Assembly (NCBI RefSeq): GCF_030817215.1
Contig: NZ_JAUSZA010000001.1
Span: forward strand, 2,268,501-2,332,500
Length of the DNA: 64,000 nt
Source: Paenibacillus sp. V4I3
Lineage (GTDB): Bacteria; Bacillota; Bacilli; Paenibacillales; NBRC-103111
Reading direction: 5' to 3'
Shown here piece after piece: positions 8,161 to 14,829 of the stretch; position 1 is the stretch's first letter, and the number at the start of each line of letters is the position of its first letter. Both the position numbers and the translations under genes were made by a program. Under the pieces are notes generated by a model. That model had not been told where the DNA came from, ran no database searches, and saw only the letters and a program-made list of their open reading frames with translations.

Positions 8161-8189
8161 CGGGGGTCGCTAGGCCCCCGCATATTTTT
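8161..8189 (+). terminator. Intrinsic terminator after short ORF 1
   Basis: An 8-bp stem (CGGGGGTC with GGCCCCCG, one G-T pair) closes a GCTA loop and is followed by CATATTTTT. Confidence 0.8.
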
Positions 8190-8199
8190 CCTGAATGAG

Positions 8200-8228
8200 T
8201 AGACAGCGAGATGCTTTTTACATATAAT
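8200..8228 (+). promoter_or_regulatory. Sigma-A-type promoter before short ORF 2
   Basis: TAGACA (8200-8205) and TATAAT (8223-8228) are separated by 17 bases. It starts a new transcript after terminator 1. A GGAGAG/CTCTCC hairpin at 8263-8280 lies in the resulting leader. Confidence 0.65.
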
Positions 8229-8327
8229 GAGAATGTGAACACGTAGTGAACACCATAAATTAGGAGAGACTTTGCTCTCCAACCCAAATTCAAAAATTAA
8301 ACTATCTGGTGAAAGGAGTGCTTTTTA

Positions 8328-8387
8328 ATGAACACAATGACAGTAGCGATGAATGTTGCGGCCGCCGCAGAGGTACTCGTCTCCTAA
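8328..8387 (+). CDS. Short leader-type ORF 2 (19 aa)
   Basis: An ATG with a good ribosome site (AAAGGAGTG, about 9 bases) encodes MNTMTVAMNVAAAAEVLVS. Its last codons share GCAGAGGT with ORF 1, giving similar C-terminal ends (AEV then a small hydrophobic/serine tail). A 7-bp hairpin and an intrinsic terminator follow at 8423-8474. The peptide is not recognised. Possible roles are a leader peptide, a small secreted or signalling peptide, or a small RNA marker ORF. The repetition of the whole ORF-terminator layout argues against chance. Confidence 0.5.
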   Translation: MNTMTVAMNVAAAAEVLVS

Positions 8388-8422
8388 CTGAATATCATTC
8401 GTGGAATAACCGTTCACCTGAA

Positions 8423-8474
8423 TTGTATAATTGCATATACAACCGACAGGCACGATTATGATCGTGTTTTTTTT
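8423..8474 (+). terminator. Hairpin plus intrinsic terminator after short ORF 2
   Basis: First hairpin: TTGTATA / TATACAA with a 6-base loop (8423-8442). The terminator follows: CACGAT, loop TATG, ATCGTG (8451-8466), then eight T. Confidence 0.85.
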
Positions 8475-8511
8475 ATTCCATTTTTTGAGAATGGTAGGAG
8501 GTTATGGGGCG

Positions 8512-8616
8512 ATGAAGATACTCTCTGCAAATCAGACAAAGTTTAACTTTGCTCGACAATTTGAGGAGGTTTTCATCCATGAGTTACAAGAACGGGAAAG
8601 ACGTTCTTCCCCCTAA
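8512..8616 (+). CDS. Possible short ORF overlapping the regulator start (34 aa)
   Basis: An ATG at 8512 is preceded by AGGAGG at 8496-8501 (10 bases spacing). It begins MKILSANQTKFNFARQ and ends 38 bases inside the next gene in another frame. Its own codons provide the ribosome site of that gene. It could couple translation, or be an accident of two close ribosome sites. Not recognised. Confidence 0.3.
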   Translation: MKILSANQTKFNFARQFEEVFIHELQERERRSSP

Positions 8617-8866
8617 CCTATTAAAACAATTACAAGAATATATCCAAGGTGAAATTGTATATATCCCTAAGAAAGAGCAGAAGCGCGCTGGATGGGGAGA
8701 AAATAACGGAACACGTATTATCATTGAGCGCAGAAATCGAGAAATTTTCCGGTTGTACCAAACTGGTTCCACTGTGATGGAACTAATCAAAGTCTTTCAT
8801 TTATCGGAAGACAGCATCCGCAAAATCATCGTGAAAACACGCGAATTAACAGCCAATCAAGCATAG
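8579..8866 (+). CDS. Small helix-turn-helix protein, Mor-like / CD3324 family
   Basis: The protein has 95 aa and begins MSYKNGKDVLPPNLLKQLQE, followed by YIQGEIVYIPKK. That opening is typical of a small Firmicute family related to the Mor transcription activator of phage Mu. The C-terminal half holds a helix-turn-helix (IFRLYQTGSTVMELIKVFHL, then SEDSIRKIIVK). GAGGAGG lies 9 bases before the ATG at 8579. Its targets are unknown. It lies behind two short-ORF/terminator units, so its expression is probably controlled by read-through. The family name is from memory of the conserved N-terminus and is less certain than the HTH call. Confidence 0.75.
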   Translation: MSYKNGKDVLPPNLLKQLQEYIQGEIVYIPKKEQKRAGWGENNGTRIIIERRNREIFRLYQTGSTVMELIKVFHLSEDSIRKIIVKTRELTANQA

Positions 8867-8868
8867 AA

Positions 8869-8898
8869 GCAGCATCCCTAGAGGTGCTGCTTTTTTTT
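8869..8898 (+). terminator. Intrinsic terminator after the Mor-like gene
   Basis: GCAGCATC pairs with GGTGCTGC (8 bp, one G-T) over a 6-base loop, followed by eight T. Confidence 0.9.
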
Positions 8899-9019
8899 CG
8901 TTAGCCTGCTTAGTATAAATTGTCGTCAAATTGAAGGAAATGTTTTTAATTTCTTGAAATTAAAAAGAAAGAAAACGTTAGCAAGCGTCCGATCGCTTTT
9001 TGGAGGTGGTGCAAGACAA

Positions 9020-9850
9020 ATGCAAGATGAGCTGGATATACGAAGTTTTATCGGCACACATGATGCCGATTTTTATGATGATGGATTTCACCGTCATTCG
9101 GCTGTTGAAATCAGTATCGTGCTGGAAGGACGGTGCTTGTTCGAGTGATCGAGGCGAAGCTGGATGGAAGCAGGGCATATCGTCATTATCCCGTCAGACT
9201 TGTCACACAGGTTTGAAGCCGTGACGAATGTGAGGTTCGGGGTTATTTTGCTGCAGGGCGTAACGGCTCGTACGATGGAGCTGGTTGCGAAGCTAGGAGG
9301 CAGCGGATTTACTGGCTACGGGGGCGGCGCAGATAGCTCGCCTTTATTCCTTGCTTTATCCAGATTGGACAAAGAGCGATTCGAGCGATTGTTCCGGGAG
9401 TGGCTGCGGATGAAAGCGTCGTTCTTAAAGGAAAAACAAGCCAATTATTCGGCATGGATGGAAGTGCTGCTGCTTTTTTCACTTGAACATTCGCAGCAGG
9501 ATTTGCAGGGGATGACGGTGACGAAAGCGGCTGACTACATTCGTGAAAATGTGCAGGAATCGGTTCACATTTCTGATTTGGCAGAGATGGCCGGTTTTAC
9601 GGAGGCCGCTTTTCGTCGCGTTTTTGAACAAATGTACGGCGTTAGCCCAAAGCAATATCAGCAGCAGTGTCGTTTGCAGGAGGCAAAATGGCTGCTTAGC
9701 TCAACAGATAAGGATATACGTGAAATCGCCGAGCAGGTAGGCTTTTTCAGGTTGCATTCCTTTTCACAGTGGTTTAAGGAACAAGAAGGTCTCCCGCCTA
9801 CCGTTTGGCGGAAAAGTCAACGGTTGCAGCACGGTTCGATGTTGGACTAG
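9020..9850 (+). pseudogene. AraC family transcriptional regulator, interrupted by a stop
   Basis: The frame starts at 9020 (GGAGGTGG 9 bases upstream) and encodes a cupin-like sensor start (FHRHSAVEISIVLEGRCLFE) before TGA at 9146-9148. The same frame reopens at once and continues to 9850 with the rest of the cupin (MEAGHIVIIPSDLSHRF). Two C-terminal AraC helix-turn-helix units follow (VHISDLAEMAGFTEAAFRRV and DIREIAEQVGFFRLHSFSQW). Reading the local bases in the next frame gives SDRGEA, which fits the family between FE and WMEAG. Loss of two bases and then one base near 9146 and 9162 would explain the break. It may be a true pseudogene or an assembly error. It probably regulated the two metabolic genes downstream. 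Confidence 0.8.
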
Positions 9851-9890
9851 TTGCGTTTTGCGTAAATTGTGGTTCGGTTTCCCTAAATAC

Positions 9891-9933
9891 AAGCGCTTTC
9901 TGATTCGATATGCTAATGGAGTAAACGTAAACA
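9891..9933 (+). promoter_or_regulatory. Possible catabolite (cre-like) sites before the oxidoreductase
   Basis: AAGCGCTT (9891-9898) is a palindrome within a cre-like context. AGTAAACGTAAACA (9920-9933) matches the CcpA site consensus at about 12 of 14 positions. A weak -10 (TATGCT, 9909-9914) lies between them. Binding is inferred. Confidence 0.35.
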
Positions 9934-9952
9934 CTTAGGGAGGACACGACGG

Positions 9953-10930
9953 ATGGAAAAAGTAAGAATTGGATTTATCGGTGTAGGCGGCATGGCAGAG
10001 TACCATATGAAAACATTGCAGCAAATCGATGACGCAGTGATTACGGCCGTATGCGACATGAACGCGGATCGGGCGAGGGAGATAGCTGAGACTTTCGGCG
10101 CAAACACGTACGAAACTGTGGAACAAATGATGGATGCGGGAGTTATCGATGCGCTTTATATATGTACGCCGCCTTTTGCTAGGGAAGGGATTGAAGAAGC
10201 GGCTGCAGCACGGGGCATACATCTGTTATCGGAGAAACCAATCGGCTTACATATGGAAGAGGTACGTCGTAAAGAACAGATCATTCGCGATTCGGGTATT
10301 ATTCATTCGTCAGGCTATTGCTTGCGTTATCTGGATACTGTGCAGAAGGCAAAGCAGTATTTGGCTGATAAGCAAGTAGATATGGTGATCGCGTACCGAA
10401 TTGGCGGCATGCCGGAAGTAGGTTGGTGGAGGCTCATGAATCGCTCGGGCGGCCAACTTGTAGAGCAATCGACACATCAAGTGGACTTGATTCGTTATTT
10501 GGCCGGTGAGTTTGACTACGTCCAAGCGAACTATGAGCAGAGACACATCCATCGGATCTATCCTGAGGCAACCGTGTATGATGTGGGTATCGTATCTTTC
10601 GGGCTACGCAGCGGAGCACTTGGCACGATTAGCAATACGAGCTTGTCTCGTCAAATTGGACGCGGGGACGTGGAGTTTTTCGGGCATGACTTCTACGTGT
10701 CAATAAGCGGTATGACGGTTCGGATTGTGGATGACACGCAAGACGTGACTTTGACGTCGGAGATGGATTTTTACCTTGAGCAGAATCGGGCGTTTGTCGC
10801 AGCTGTGAAAACAGGACTGCAGGAACTAGTGCTTGGTGATTATAGTGAAGCGGCAGCGACGCTTGAGGTTACGCTGGCGGCGAATGATTCGGCGGTTGCG
10901 AAGCGAACGATAACGATCACTTCGGCATAA
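9953..10930 (+). CDS. Gfo/Idh/MocA family NAD(P)-dependent oxidoreductase
   Basis: The N-terminal Rossmann domain starts at once (VRIGFIGVGGMAEYH) and continues with ICTPPFAREGI and the family motif SEKPIG near residue 98. The C-terminal alpha/beta domain carries GGQLVEQSTHQVDLIRYLAG, which contains the usual catalytic histidine region. Length 325 aa. Members oxidise or epimerise sugars, inositols or their derivatives in the cytoplasm. AGGGAGG is 8-9 bases before the ATG. With the isomerase 44 bases downstream it probably forms a two-gene sugar or polyol pathway, controlled by the neighbouring AraC regulator. Confidence 0.9.
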   Translation: MEKVRIGFIGVGGMAEYHMKTLQQIDDAVITAVCDMNADRAREIAETFGANTYETVEQMMDAGVIDALYICTPPFAREGIEEAAAARGIHLLSEKPIGLHMEEVRRKEQIIRDSGIIHSSGYCLRYLDTVQKAKQYLADKQVDMVIAYRIGGMPEVGWWRLMNRSGGQLVEQSTHQVDLIRYLAGEFDYVQANYEQRHIHRIYPEATVYDVGIVSFGLRSGALGTISNTSLSRQIGRGDVEFFGHDFYVSISGMTVRIVDDTQDVTLTSEMDFYLEQNRAFVAAVKTGLQELVLGDYSEAAATLEVTLAANDSAVAKRTITITSA

Positions 10931-10974
10931 GAGTACGAATGTTTCCATTTTGAAATACACGAGGAGGTTAAGGC

Positions 10975-11805
10975 ATGTTAAAAGGAGTAAATCAATGGTG
11001 CTTCCCTGAAGGAATGCCGCTTCAGCAGTTATTCTCGATTAGCCGTGAGGCTGGTTATGACGCGGTTGAACTGAATGTCAATCCGTTAGGCGGTGTTGGC
11101 TTGACCATGGAGACGACTGCAACGGAAGCTGAGGAGATTGGCCGCATGGCAAAAGAGTTCGGTATTCAGCTGCGAAGCTTGTCTACCTCTCTGCTGTGGC
11201 ATACTCCGTTATCTTCGGCGGACGCGTCTGTACGAGAGCAGGGGCGTCGCGTTGTAGAGAAACAGCTTGAGATAGCGGAACTGCTAGGTATTGATACGGT
11301 GCTTATCGTGCCTGGAGCCGTCAACGAGGAAACCTCGTACGACGATTGTTATAACCGCAGCTGTGGGGAACTAGCTTTGCTGGTGAAAGAAGCAGAAAGA
11401 CGTCGCGTTCGCATTGGCATCGAAAACGTGTGGAACAAATTTTTGCTTTCGCCACTTGAAATGCGTGCTTATGTCGACGATTTGCAGTCTTCTTATGTCG
11501 GGGTTTATTTTGATGTAGGCAATATTTTGCATAACGGTTATCCACAACAGTGGATCAAAATTCTTGGTTCCCGTATTTTCAAAGTGCATGTGAAGGATTA
11601 CCGACCAAGTGTAGGCACAGGCAATGGTTTTGTCCCGCTGCTCTCGGGCGATGTCAATTGGACGGCAGTTCGATCGGCGTTAGAGGATATCGGGTATACC
11701 GATACGGTAACGGCTGAAGTCGGTCTGTACGCAGAAAGTCCTCTGCAGACGGTATATGACACTTCTCGGCACTTGGATATTATACTTGGCGGAGCTGCAC
11801 GATAG
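10975..11805 (+). CDS. Sugar phosphate isomerase/epimerase (xylose isomerase-like TIM barrel)
   Basis: The 276-residue protein has the features of the IolE/IolI/hydroxypyruvate-isomerase type barrel. The metal-ligand regions are visible: EAGYDAVELNVN at the start, RIGIENVWNKFLLSP, YVGVYFDVGNILHNGYPQQW, and FKVHVKDYRP, followed by a late glutamate in VTAEVGLY. GAGGAGG lies 8 bases before the ATG. It follows the Gfo/Idh/MocA gene in the same direction with no terminator between, so the two probably work on the same sugar or inositol. The 3' end directly abuts a remnant gene on the other strand. Confidence 0.88.
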   Translation: MLKGVNQWCFPEGMPLQQLFSISREAGYDAVELNVNPLGGVGLTMETTATEAEEIGRMAKEFGIQLRSLSTSLLWHTPLSSADASVREQGRRVVEKQLEIAELLGIDTVLIVPGAVNEETSYDDCYNRSCGELALLVKEAERRRVRIGIENVWNKFLLSPLEMRAYVDDLQSSYVGVYFDVGNILHNGYPQQWIKILGSRIFKVHVKDYRPSVGTGNGFVPLLSGDVNWTAVRSALEDIGYTDTVTAEVGLYAESPLQTVYDTSRHLDIILGGAAR

Positions 11806-11807
11806 TG

Positions 11808-11930
11808 GGGAAGCCAGAAGAATCGCTTTCTTATAACAAAGTGATCGGACTCCAATTTTTCAATTTCGTCCTTCGTCAGCCAGGTTACCTCCATGATAGT
11901 GGGAATGTCTAATTTCTTGTACATGATCAT
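11808..11930 (-). pseudogene. Remnant of a small protein gene (DUF6273-like start)
   Basis: On the minus strand this stretch reads MIMYKKLDIPTIMEV, then TWLTKDEIEKLESD and RKRFFWL. The pattern (short strand, LTKDE-type helix, then a W-L motif) resembles the opening of DUF6273-like proteins, but the frame then runs into the end of the isomerase gene. The rest has been lost, apparently when the 3' end of the isomerase was joined here. The family call is tentative. Confidence 0.35.
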
Positions 11931-12055
11931 TGGCATTGATCTAACTGGTAAAGAGATTTTCACTCATCAAGTGCGTAAATATATTAATGAGTAATTGATT
12001 TTGTTTAACTAGCTACATTGTTTGATGCTGCAATTCAAAATTGAGGAATTTTTTG

Positions 12056-12101
12056 GTGCTTAAACATTGACTTTGGACGTCAATGTTTAAGCACTTTTTT
12101 T
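12056..12101 (+). terminator. Strong intrinsic terminator
   Basis: A perfect 16-bp stem (GTGCTTAAACATTGAC and complement) with loop TTTGGAC is followed by seven T. It lies 250 bases past the isomerase gene and may terminate that transcript, or that of a gene now lost. Confidence 0.9.
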
Positions 12102-12151
12102 GTTAAGGGATGTAGTAAAACAGTTCTTTGAGACATTATATATTGTTGTGC

Positions 12152-12326
12152 ATGAAAATGCATTTAGCTCTTTGCGGATATTCTCACAATTGTTTCCGCC
12201 GCAATTGAGGTGTTTGCCGAGACCGGTTATTACAGAGCAACTACAGCACAGGTTGCTGAACGAGCTACAATATCGCAGCCGTATATATTCCGATTTTTCC
12301 GAACGAAAGAATTAAAAGAAACGTAA
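12152..12326 (+). pseudogene. Truncated TetR-family regulator, N-terminal DNA-binding part
   Basis: Read from 12180, the sequence is a clear TetR helix-turn-helix: ILTIVSAAIEVFAETGYYRA, then TTAQVAERATISQPYIFRFF and RTKELKET before TAA at 12324. The frame has no start; an ATG at 12152 is one base out of frame. The ligand-binding domain is absent. The ending ELKET-stop resembles the C-terminal ending ELKGT-stop of the TetR tail at 14017-14112. The gene therefore appears to have lost its middle by a deletion between similar ends. Confidence 0.75.
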
Positions 12327-12371
12327 GGGAGGCAAAAGAGAGTCTCCTTCATAAAAAAATTTCCCATTTAG

Positions 12372-12428
12372 TGATTGACCAATCAATAACAAAATGATAA
12401 GATGAACTCAAGTTAGTAATTGATCAAT
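12372..12428 (+). promoter_or_regulatory. Promoter and operators for the epimerase gene
   Basis: TTGACC (12375-12380) and TAAGAT (12398-12403) are spaced by 17 bases. The -35 lies in the dyad TGATTG-AC-CAATCA (12372-12385). A second palindrome ATTGATCAAT is at 12419-12428. The same word recurs at 13430 and 14132, suggesting a shared regulator, plausibly the broken TetR. Confidence 0.55.
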
Positions 12429-12523
12429 AACAAATTAAGAATACGAAATGAGGCTGATGAAAATGGAAAAAGCGATTGTAATTGGAGCAACGGGCGGGAC
12501 TGGAGCAGCAATCACGGAAGAAC
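12410..12523 (+). repeat. Direct repeat R1, copy A (operator to epimerase codon 20)
   Basis: These 114 bases match 14123-14236 with about 8 differences and no gaps. The repeat covers the second operator, the ribosome site and the first codons of the epimerase. Confidence 0.9.
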
Positions 12524-13434
12524 TTGTCAAACGGGGGGTATCAACCATTGCGTTTGGACGTTCACGCCAGAAATTGGAACAGTTTGCTGAAAAACTTGGA
12601 AATCCGAAGCATTTGACGCTCGCCTTTGGGGACGCAATGTCTCCTGACGACATTGTAGCTCAAGCAGGCGGTGCTGACGTATTGTTCCATTGCGCGAACG
12701 TACCCTACCACGAGATGGTGAATAAACTGATTCCGCTAGGCGAATCAGTGATGGAGGCGGCAGAACGGCTTGCGATTAAAGTAGTAGCGATTGATGGGAT
12801 CTATCCTTATGGGAGAAAACAGATGGATCTTGTCACGGAAGAACATCCAAAGAAGCCTCATACGATAAAAGGAAAAGTACGCCTGAACTATGAACGGATG
12901 TTGTTAAGTAATCGATGGACTAAGGCAAAAGTAATGATTGTTCGTTTGCCTGATTATTATGGACCTACGGCTAATGAAGCCTCGTATTTAGGTTCAACCC
13001 TGGAAGCGATAGCTGCCGGCAAAATGGCTTTTTTCGTCGGCAACATGCATGTTCCCCGCGAATTCGTTTATTTACCGGATGCAGCTGCGATGGTTGCTGA
13101 GCTGGCAGGTAAAGACCTCGCATATGGACAGAACTGGAATATACCGGGTGCTGGGCTTATATCGGGGCGAGAGATCGTACGGATTGCACAAACGGCAAGC
13201 GGCCATGTTAAACCGGTCATTCCGCTGAAAAAATTAGGTTTATCGTTGATAGGTATGAGCGTGCCCGTGATGAAAGAAGTCGTCGAGATGCTTTATTTAA
13301 CCGAAGAGCCGCTGACTTTAAGTGGAGAAAAATACAAACGGTTCATCGGACCGATCACTGCGACGCCGTTCCAGGAGGGGATTACTTCGACTGTTTTGGC
13401 ATTGCAGGATAGTAAGGCAGCACAAAATAATTGA
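12463..13434 (+). CDS. NAD-dependent epimerase/dehydratase family protein (extended SDR)
   Basis: The N-terminal nucleotide-binding motif is IVIGATGGTGAAITEEL. It is followed by DVLFHCANVPYHEM and VVAIDGIYPYG, with a YxxxK-like arrangement replaced by a less typical region (KVRLNYERML). LPDYYGPTANEASYLGSTLE and FVYLPDAAAMVAELAG are typical of atypical SDRs acting on nucleotide sugars or small ligands. Length from 12463 is 323 aa; GAGG lies 9 bases before this ATG, while the in-frame ATG at 12448 has no site. It is AT-rich and is preceded by a promoter with dyad operators. Its substrate is unknown. Confidence 0.85.
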   Translation: MEKAIVIGATGGTGAAITEELVKRGVSTIAFGRSRQKLEQFAEKLGNPKHLTLAFGDAMSPDDIVAQAGGADVLFHCANVPYHEMVNKLIPLGESVMEAAERLAIKVVAIDGIYPYGRKQMDLVTEEHPKKPHTIKGKVRLNYERMLLSNRWTKAKVMIVRLPDYYGPTANEASYLGSTLEAIAAGKMAFFVGNMHVPREFVYLPDAAAMVAELAGKDLAYGQNWNIPGAGLISGREIVRIAQTASGHVKPVIPLKKLGLSLIGMSVPVMKEVVEMLYLTEEPLTLSGEKYKRFIGPITATPFQEGITSTVLALQDSKAAQNN

Positions 13435-13439
13435 TCAAT
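13430..13439. promoter_or_regulatory. ATTGATCAAT palindrome at the epimerase stop
   Basis: This is a perfect 10-bp palindrome overlapping the TGA stop of the epimerase, just before the SRPBCC gene. It is the same word as the operator at 12419. Confidence 0.45.
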
Positions 13440-13462
13440 CAATTACATTAAGAAGATGAAAT

Positions 13463-14020
13463 ATGATGTTTAGATCGTTTAATTTAAAGACATTCACAAT
13501 GAGCTTTCTTCTGCTGATAATCATTCTGATTGGTGTGGGCATTTTTGCGGGTCCCTTTGATGATTCCCAACGGGCCACCATCGATGTCGACCGAAACGCC
13601 CAGGTCATCGTCGACCTTTCCATCGATATCGACGCACCACAGGAGACCGTATGGCGGATACAGACTGGCATCGACCAGTGGCCAACTTGGCAGAAAAATG
13701 TCTCACAGGCGCGGTTATCCGGTCCAATCGCGGTGGGAAGCACCTTCCAGTGGGAGACGCATGGGCTACCCATCGTCTCCACCATCCGAGAGGTTGATCC
13801 CATGCGGCGTATCGTTTGGGGGGGACCAGCACTAGGCATCGAGGGCATCCACGTCTGGACCATCACTCCCACCCCCAAAGGAGTCGTTATGCACACCACG
13901 GAGTCATGGGACGGTCCGCCAGTAGCAGCCGACCCCGACGGCATGCGCGCGGCACTCACGTCCTCGCTCAATGCCTGGCTCGCCGACCTCAAGATGACTG
14001 CCGAGGCGCAGAAATCATGA
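13463..14020 (+). CDS. SRPBCC family protein with N-terminal membrane segment
   Basis: The first 35 residues hold one hydrophobic helix (FLLLIIILIGVGIFAG), so the domain is probably outside or membrane-anchored. From about residue 40 the sequence reads as an SRPBCC (START/polyketide cyclase-like) ligand-binding domain: ATIDVDRNAQVIVDLSIDID, APQETVWRIQTGIDQWPTW and STFQWETHGLPIVSTI, then GVVMHTTESWDG. The domain part is GC-rich, unlike the AT-rich leader and the epimerase, which suggests an imported domain. The ribosome site is weak. From 13571 on it is duplicated at 14242-14679. The role is unknown. Confidence 0.8.
   Translation: MMFRSFNLKTFTMSFLLLIIILIGVGIFAGPFDDSQRATIDVDRNAQVIVDLSIDIDAPQETVWRIQTGIDQWPTWQKNVSQARLSGPIAVGSTFQWETHGLPIVSTIREVDPMRRIVWGGPALGIEGIHVWTITPTPKGVVMHTTESWDGPPVAADPDGMRAALTSSLNAWLADLKMTAEAQKS
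13571..14008 (+). repeat. Direct repeat R2, copy A (SRPBCC domain)
   Basis: These 438 bases match 14242-14679 without gaps. By eye there are about 20-25 differences, many of them silent. Confidence 0.9.
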
Positions 14021-14112
14021 ATCCCGAAGAAAGAAAGATGTTATTTTTGGCTAGAAGGATGCTATGCAGCATCGCGGAAGCCATTGGTGTACCCGAATTA
14101 AAAGGAACGTAA
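14017..14112 (+). pseudogene. C-terminal remnant of a TetR-family regulator (31 codons)
   Basis: An ATG overlapping the SRPBCC stop opens a frame reading MNPEERKMLFLARRMLCSIA, then EAIGVPELKGT before TAA. This resembles the last helix of TetR/AcrR proteins (a xGMLxxVAAAxxxPEL type ending). It is followed by the same spacer and operator as stands before the epimerase, so it looks like the tail of a tetR gene that once preceded an epimerase copy. It could be translated by stop-start overlap, but has no domain of its own. Confidence 0.55.
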
Positions 14113-14122
14113 GTAGAGGATT

Positions 14123-14236
14123 AAGTTAGTGATTGATCAATAATAAATTAAGAAAACGAAATGAGGCTGATAACAATGGAAAAAGCAATTGTAATTGGAG
14201 CAACGGGCGGGACGGAAGCAGCAATCACGGAAGAAC
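14123..14236 (+). repeat. Direct repeat R1, copy B
   Basis: This is the second copy of the 114-base block at 12410-12523. It ends where the epimerase codons join the SRPBCC copy. Confidence 0.9.
14132..14141. promoter_or_regulatory. ATTGATCAAT palindrome before the chimeric gene
   Basis: This is the same 10-bp palindrome as at 12419-12428, at the equivalent distance from the start codon. Confidence 0.45.
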
Positions 14237-14688
14237 AGGTACGGGCCACCATCGATGTCGACCGAAACGCCCAGGTTATCGTCGACCTTTCCATCGATAT
14301 CGACGCACCACTGGAGACCGTATGGCGGATACAGACTGGCATCGACCAGTGGCCAACTTGGCAGAAAAATGTCTCACAGGCACGCTTATCCGGTCCAATC
14401 GCGGTGGGAAGTACCTTTCAGTGGGAGACGCATGGGCTACCCATCGTCTCCACCATCCGAGAGGTCGACCCTACGCGACGCATCGTTTGGGGGGGGCCAG
14501 CACAAGGCATCGAGGGCGTCCACGTCTGGACCATCACTTCCACCCCTAAAGGAGTCGTCGTGCACACCACTGAGTCCTGGGACGGTCCGCCAGTTGCAGC
14601 CGACCCCGACGGCATGCGCGCGGCACTCACGTCCTCGCTCAATGCCTGGCTCGCCGACCTCAAGATGACTGCCGAGGCGACCAACTAA
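14176..14688 (+). CDS. Chimeric gene: epimerase N-terminus fused to SRPBCC domain
   Basis: Codons 1-20 (MEKAIVIGATGGTEAAITEE) are the N-terminus of the epimerase at 12463, with the glycine motif changed from GGTG to GGTE. After a short junction (QVRATIDVDR) the frame continues as the SRPBCC domain of the gene at 13463, in frame to a new stop (TEATN style ending). The membrane segment of the parent is lost, so a product would be cytoplasmic. The start at 14176 is chosen by analogy with 12463 (same GAGG spacing). The frame is intact over 170 codons and most base changes from the parent are silent. That hints the domain is still under selection, though it may simply be a recent rearrangement. 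Confidence 0.7.
   Translation: MEKAIVIGATGGTEAAITEEQVRATIDVDRNAQVIVDLSIDIDAPLETVWRIQTGIDQWPTWQKNVSQARLSGPIAVGSTFQWETHGLPIVSTIREVDPTRRIVWGGPAQGIEGVHVWTITSTPKGVVVHTTESWDGPPVAADPDGMRAALTSSLNAWLADLKMTAEATN
14242..14679 (+). repeat. Direct repeat R2, copy B
   Basis: This is the second copy of the 438-base SRPBCC block at 13571-14008, with constant offset of 671 bases. Confidence 0.9.
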
Positions 14689-14829
14689 AAAGTAGCTGTC
14701 AAAAAAAAATTAGTATTAGACTGGAAATGTTGATTCCTCGCGGATTTTTGAATTCAAAACCTTCAGACTCCAAAAAATAAGTAGTAGACTGTGCCTAAAA
14801 TTAAAAACAGCGACAGCCATGGGCGAGAA
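14689..14829. other. AT-rich spacer, nothing recognised
   Basis: The stretch between the chimeric gene and the remnant holds an A run and no clear gene, promoter or hairpin. Minus-strand frames entering it from the remnant lose protein character here. Confidence 0.4.
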
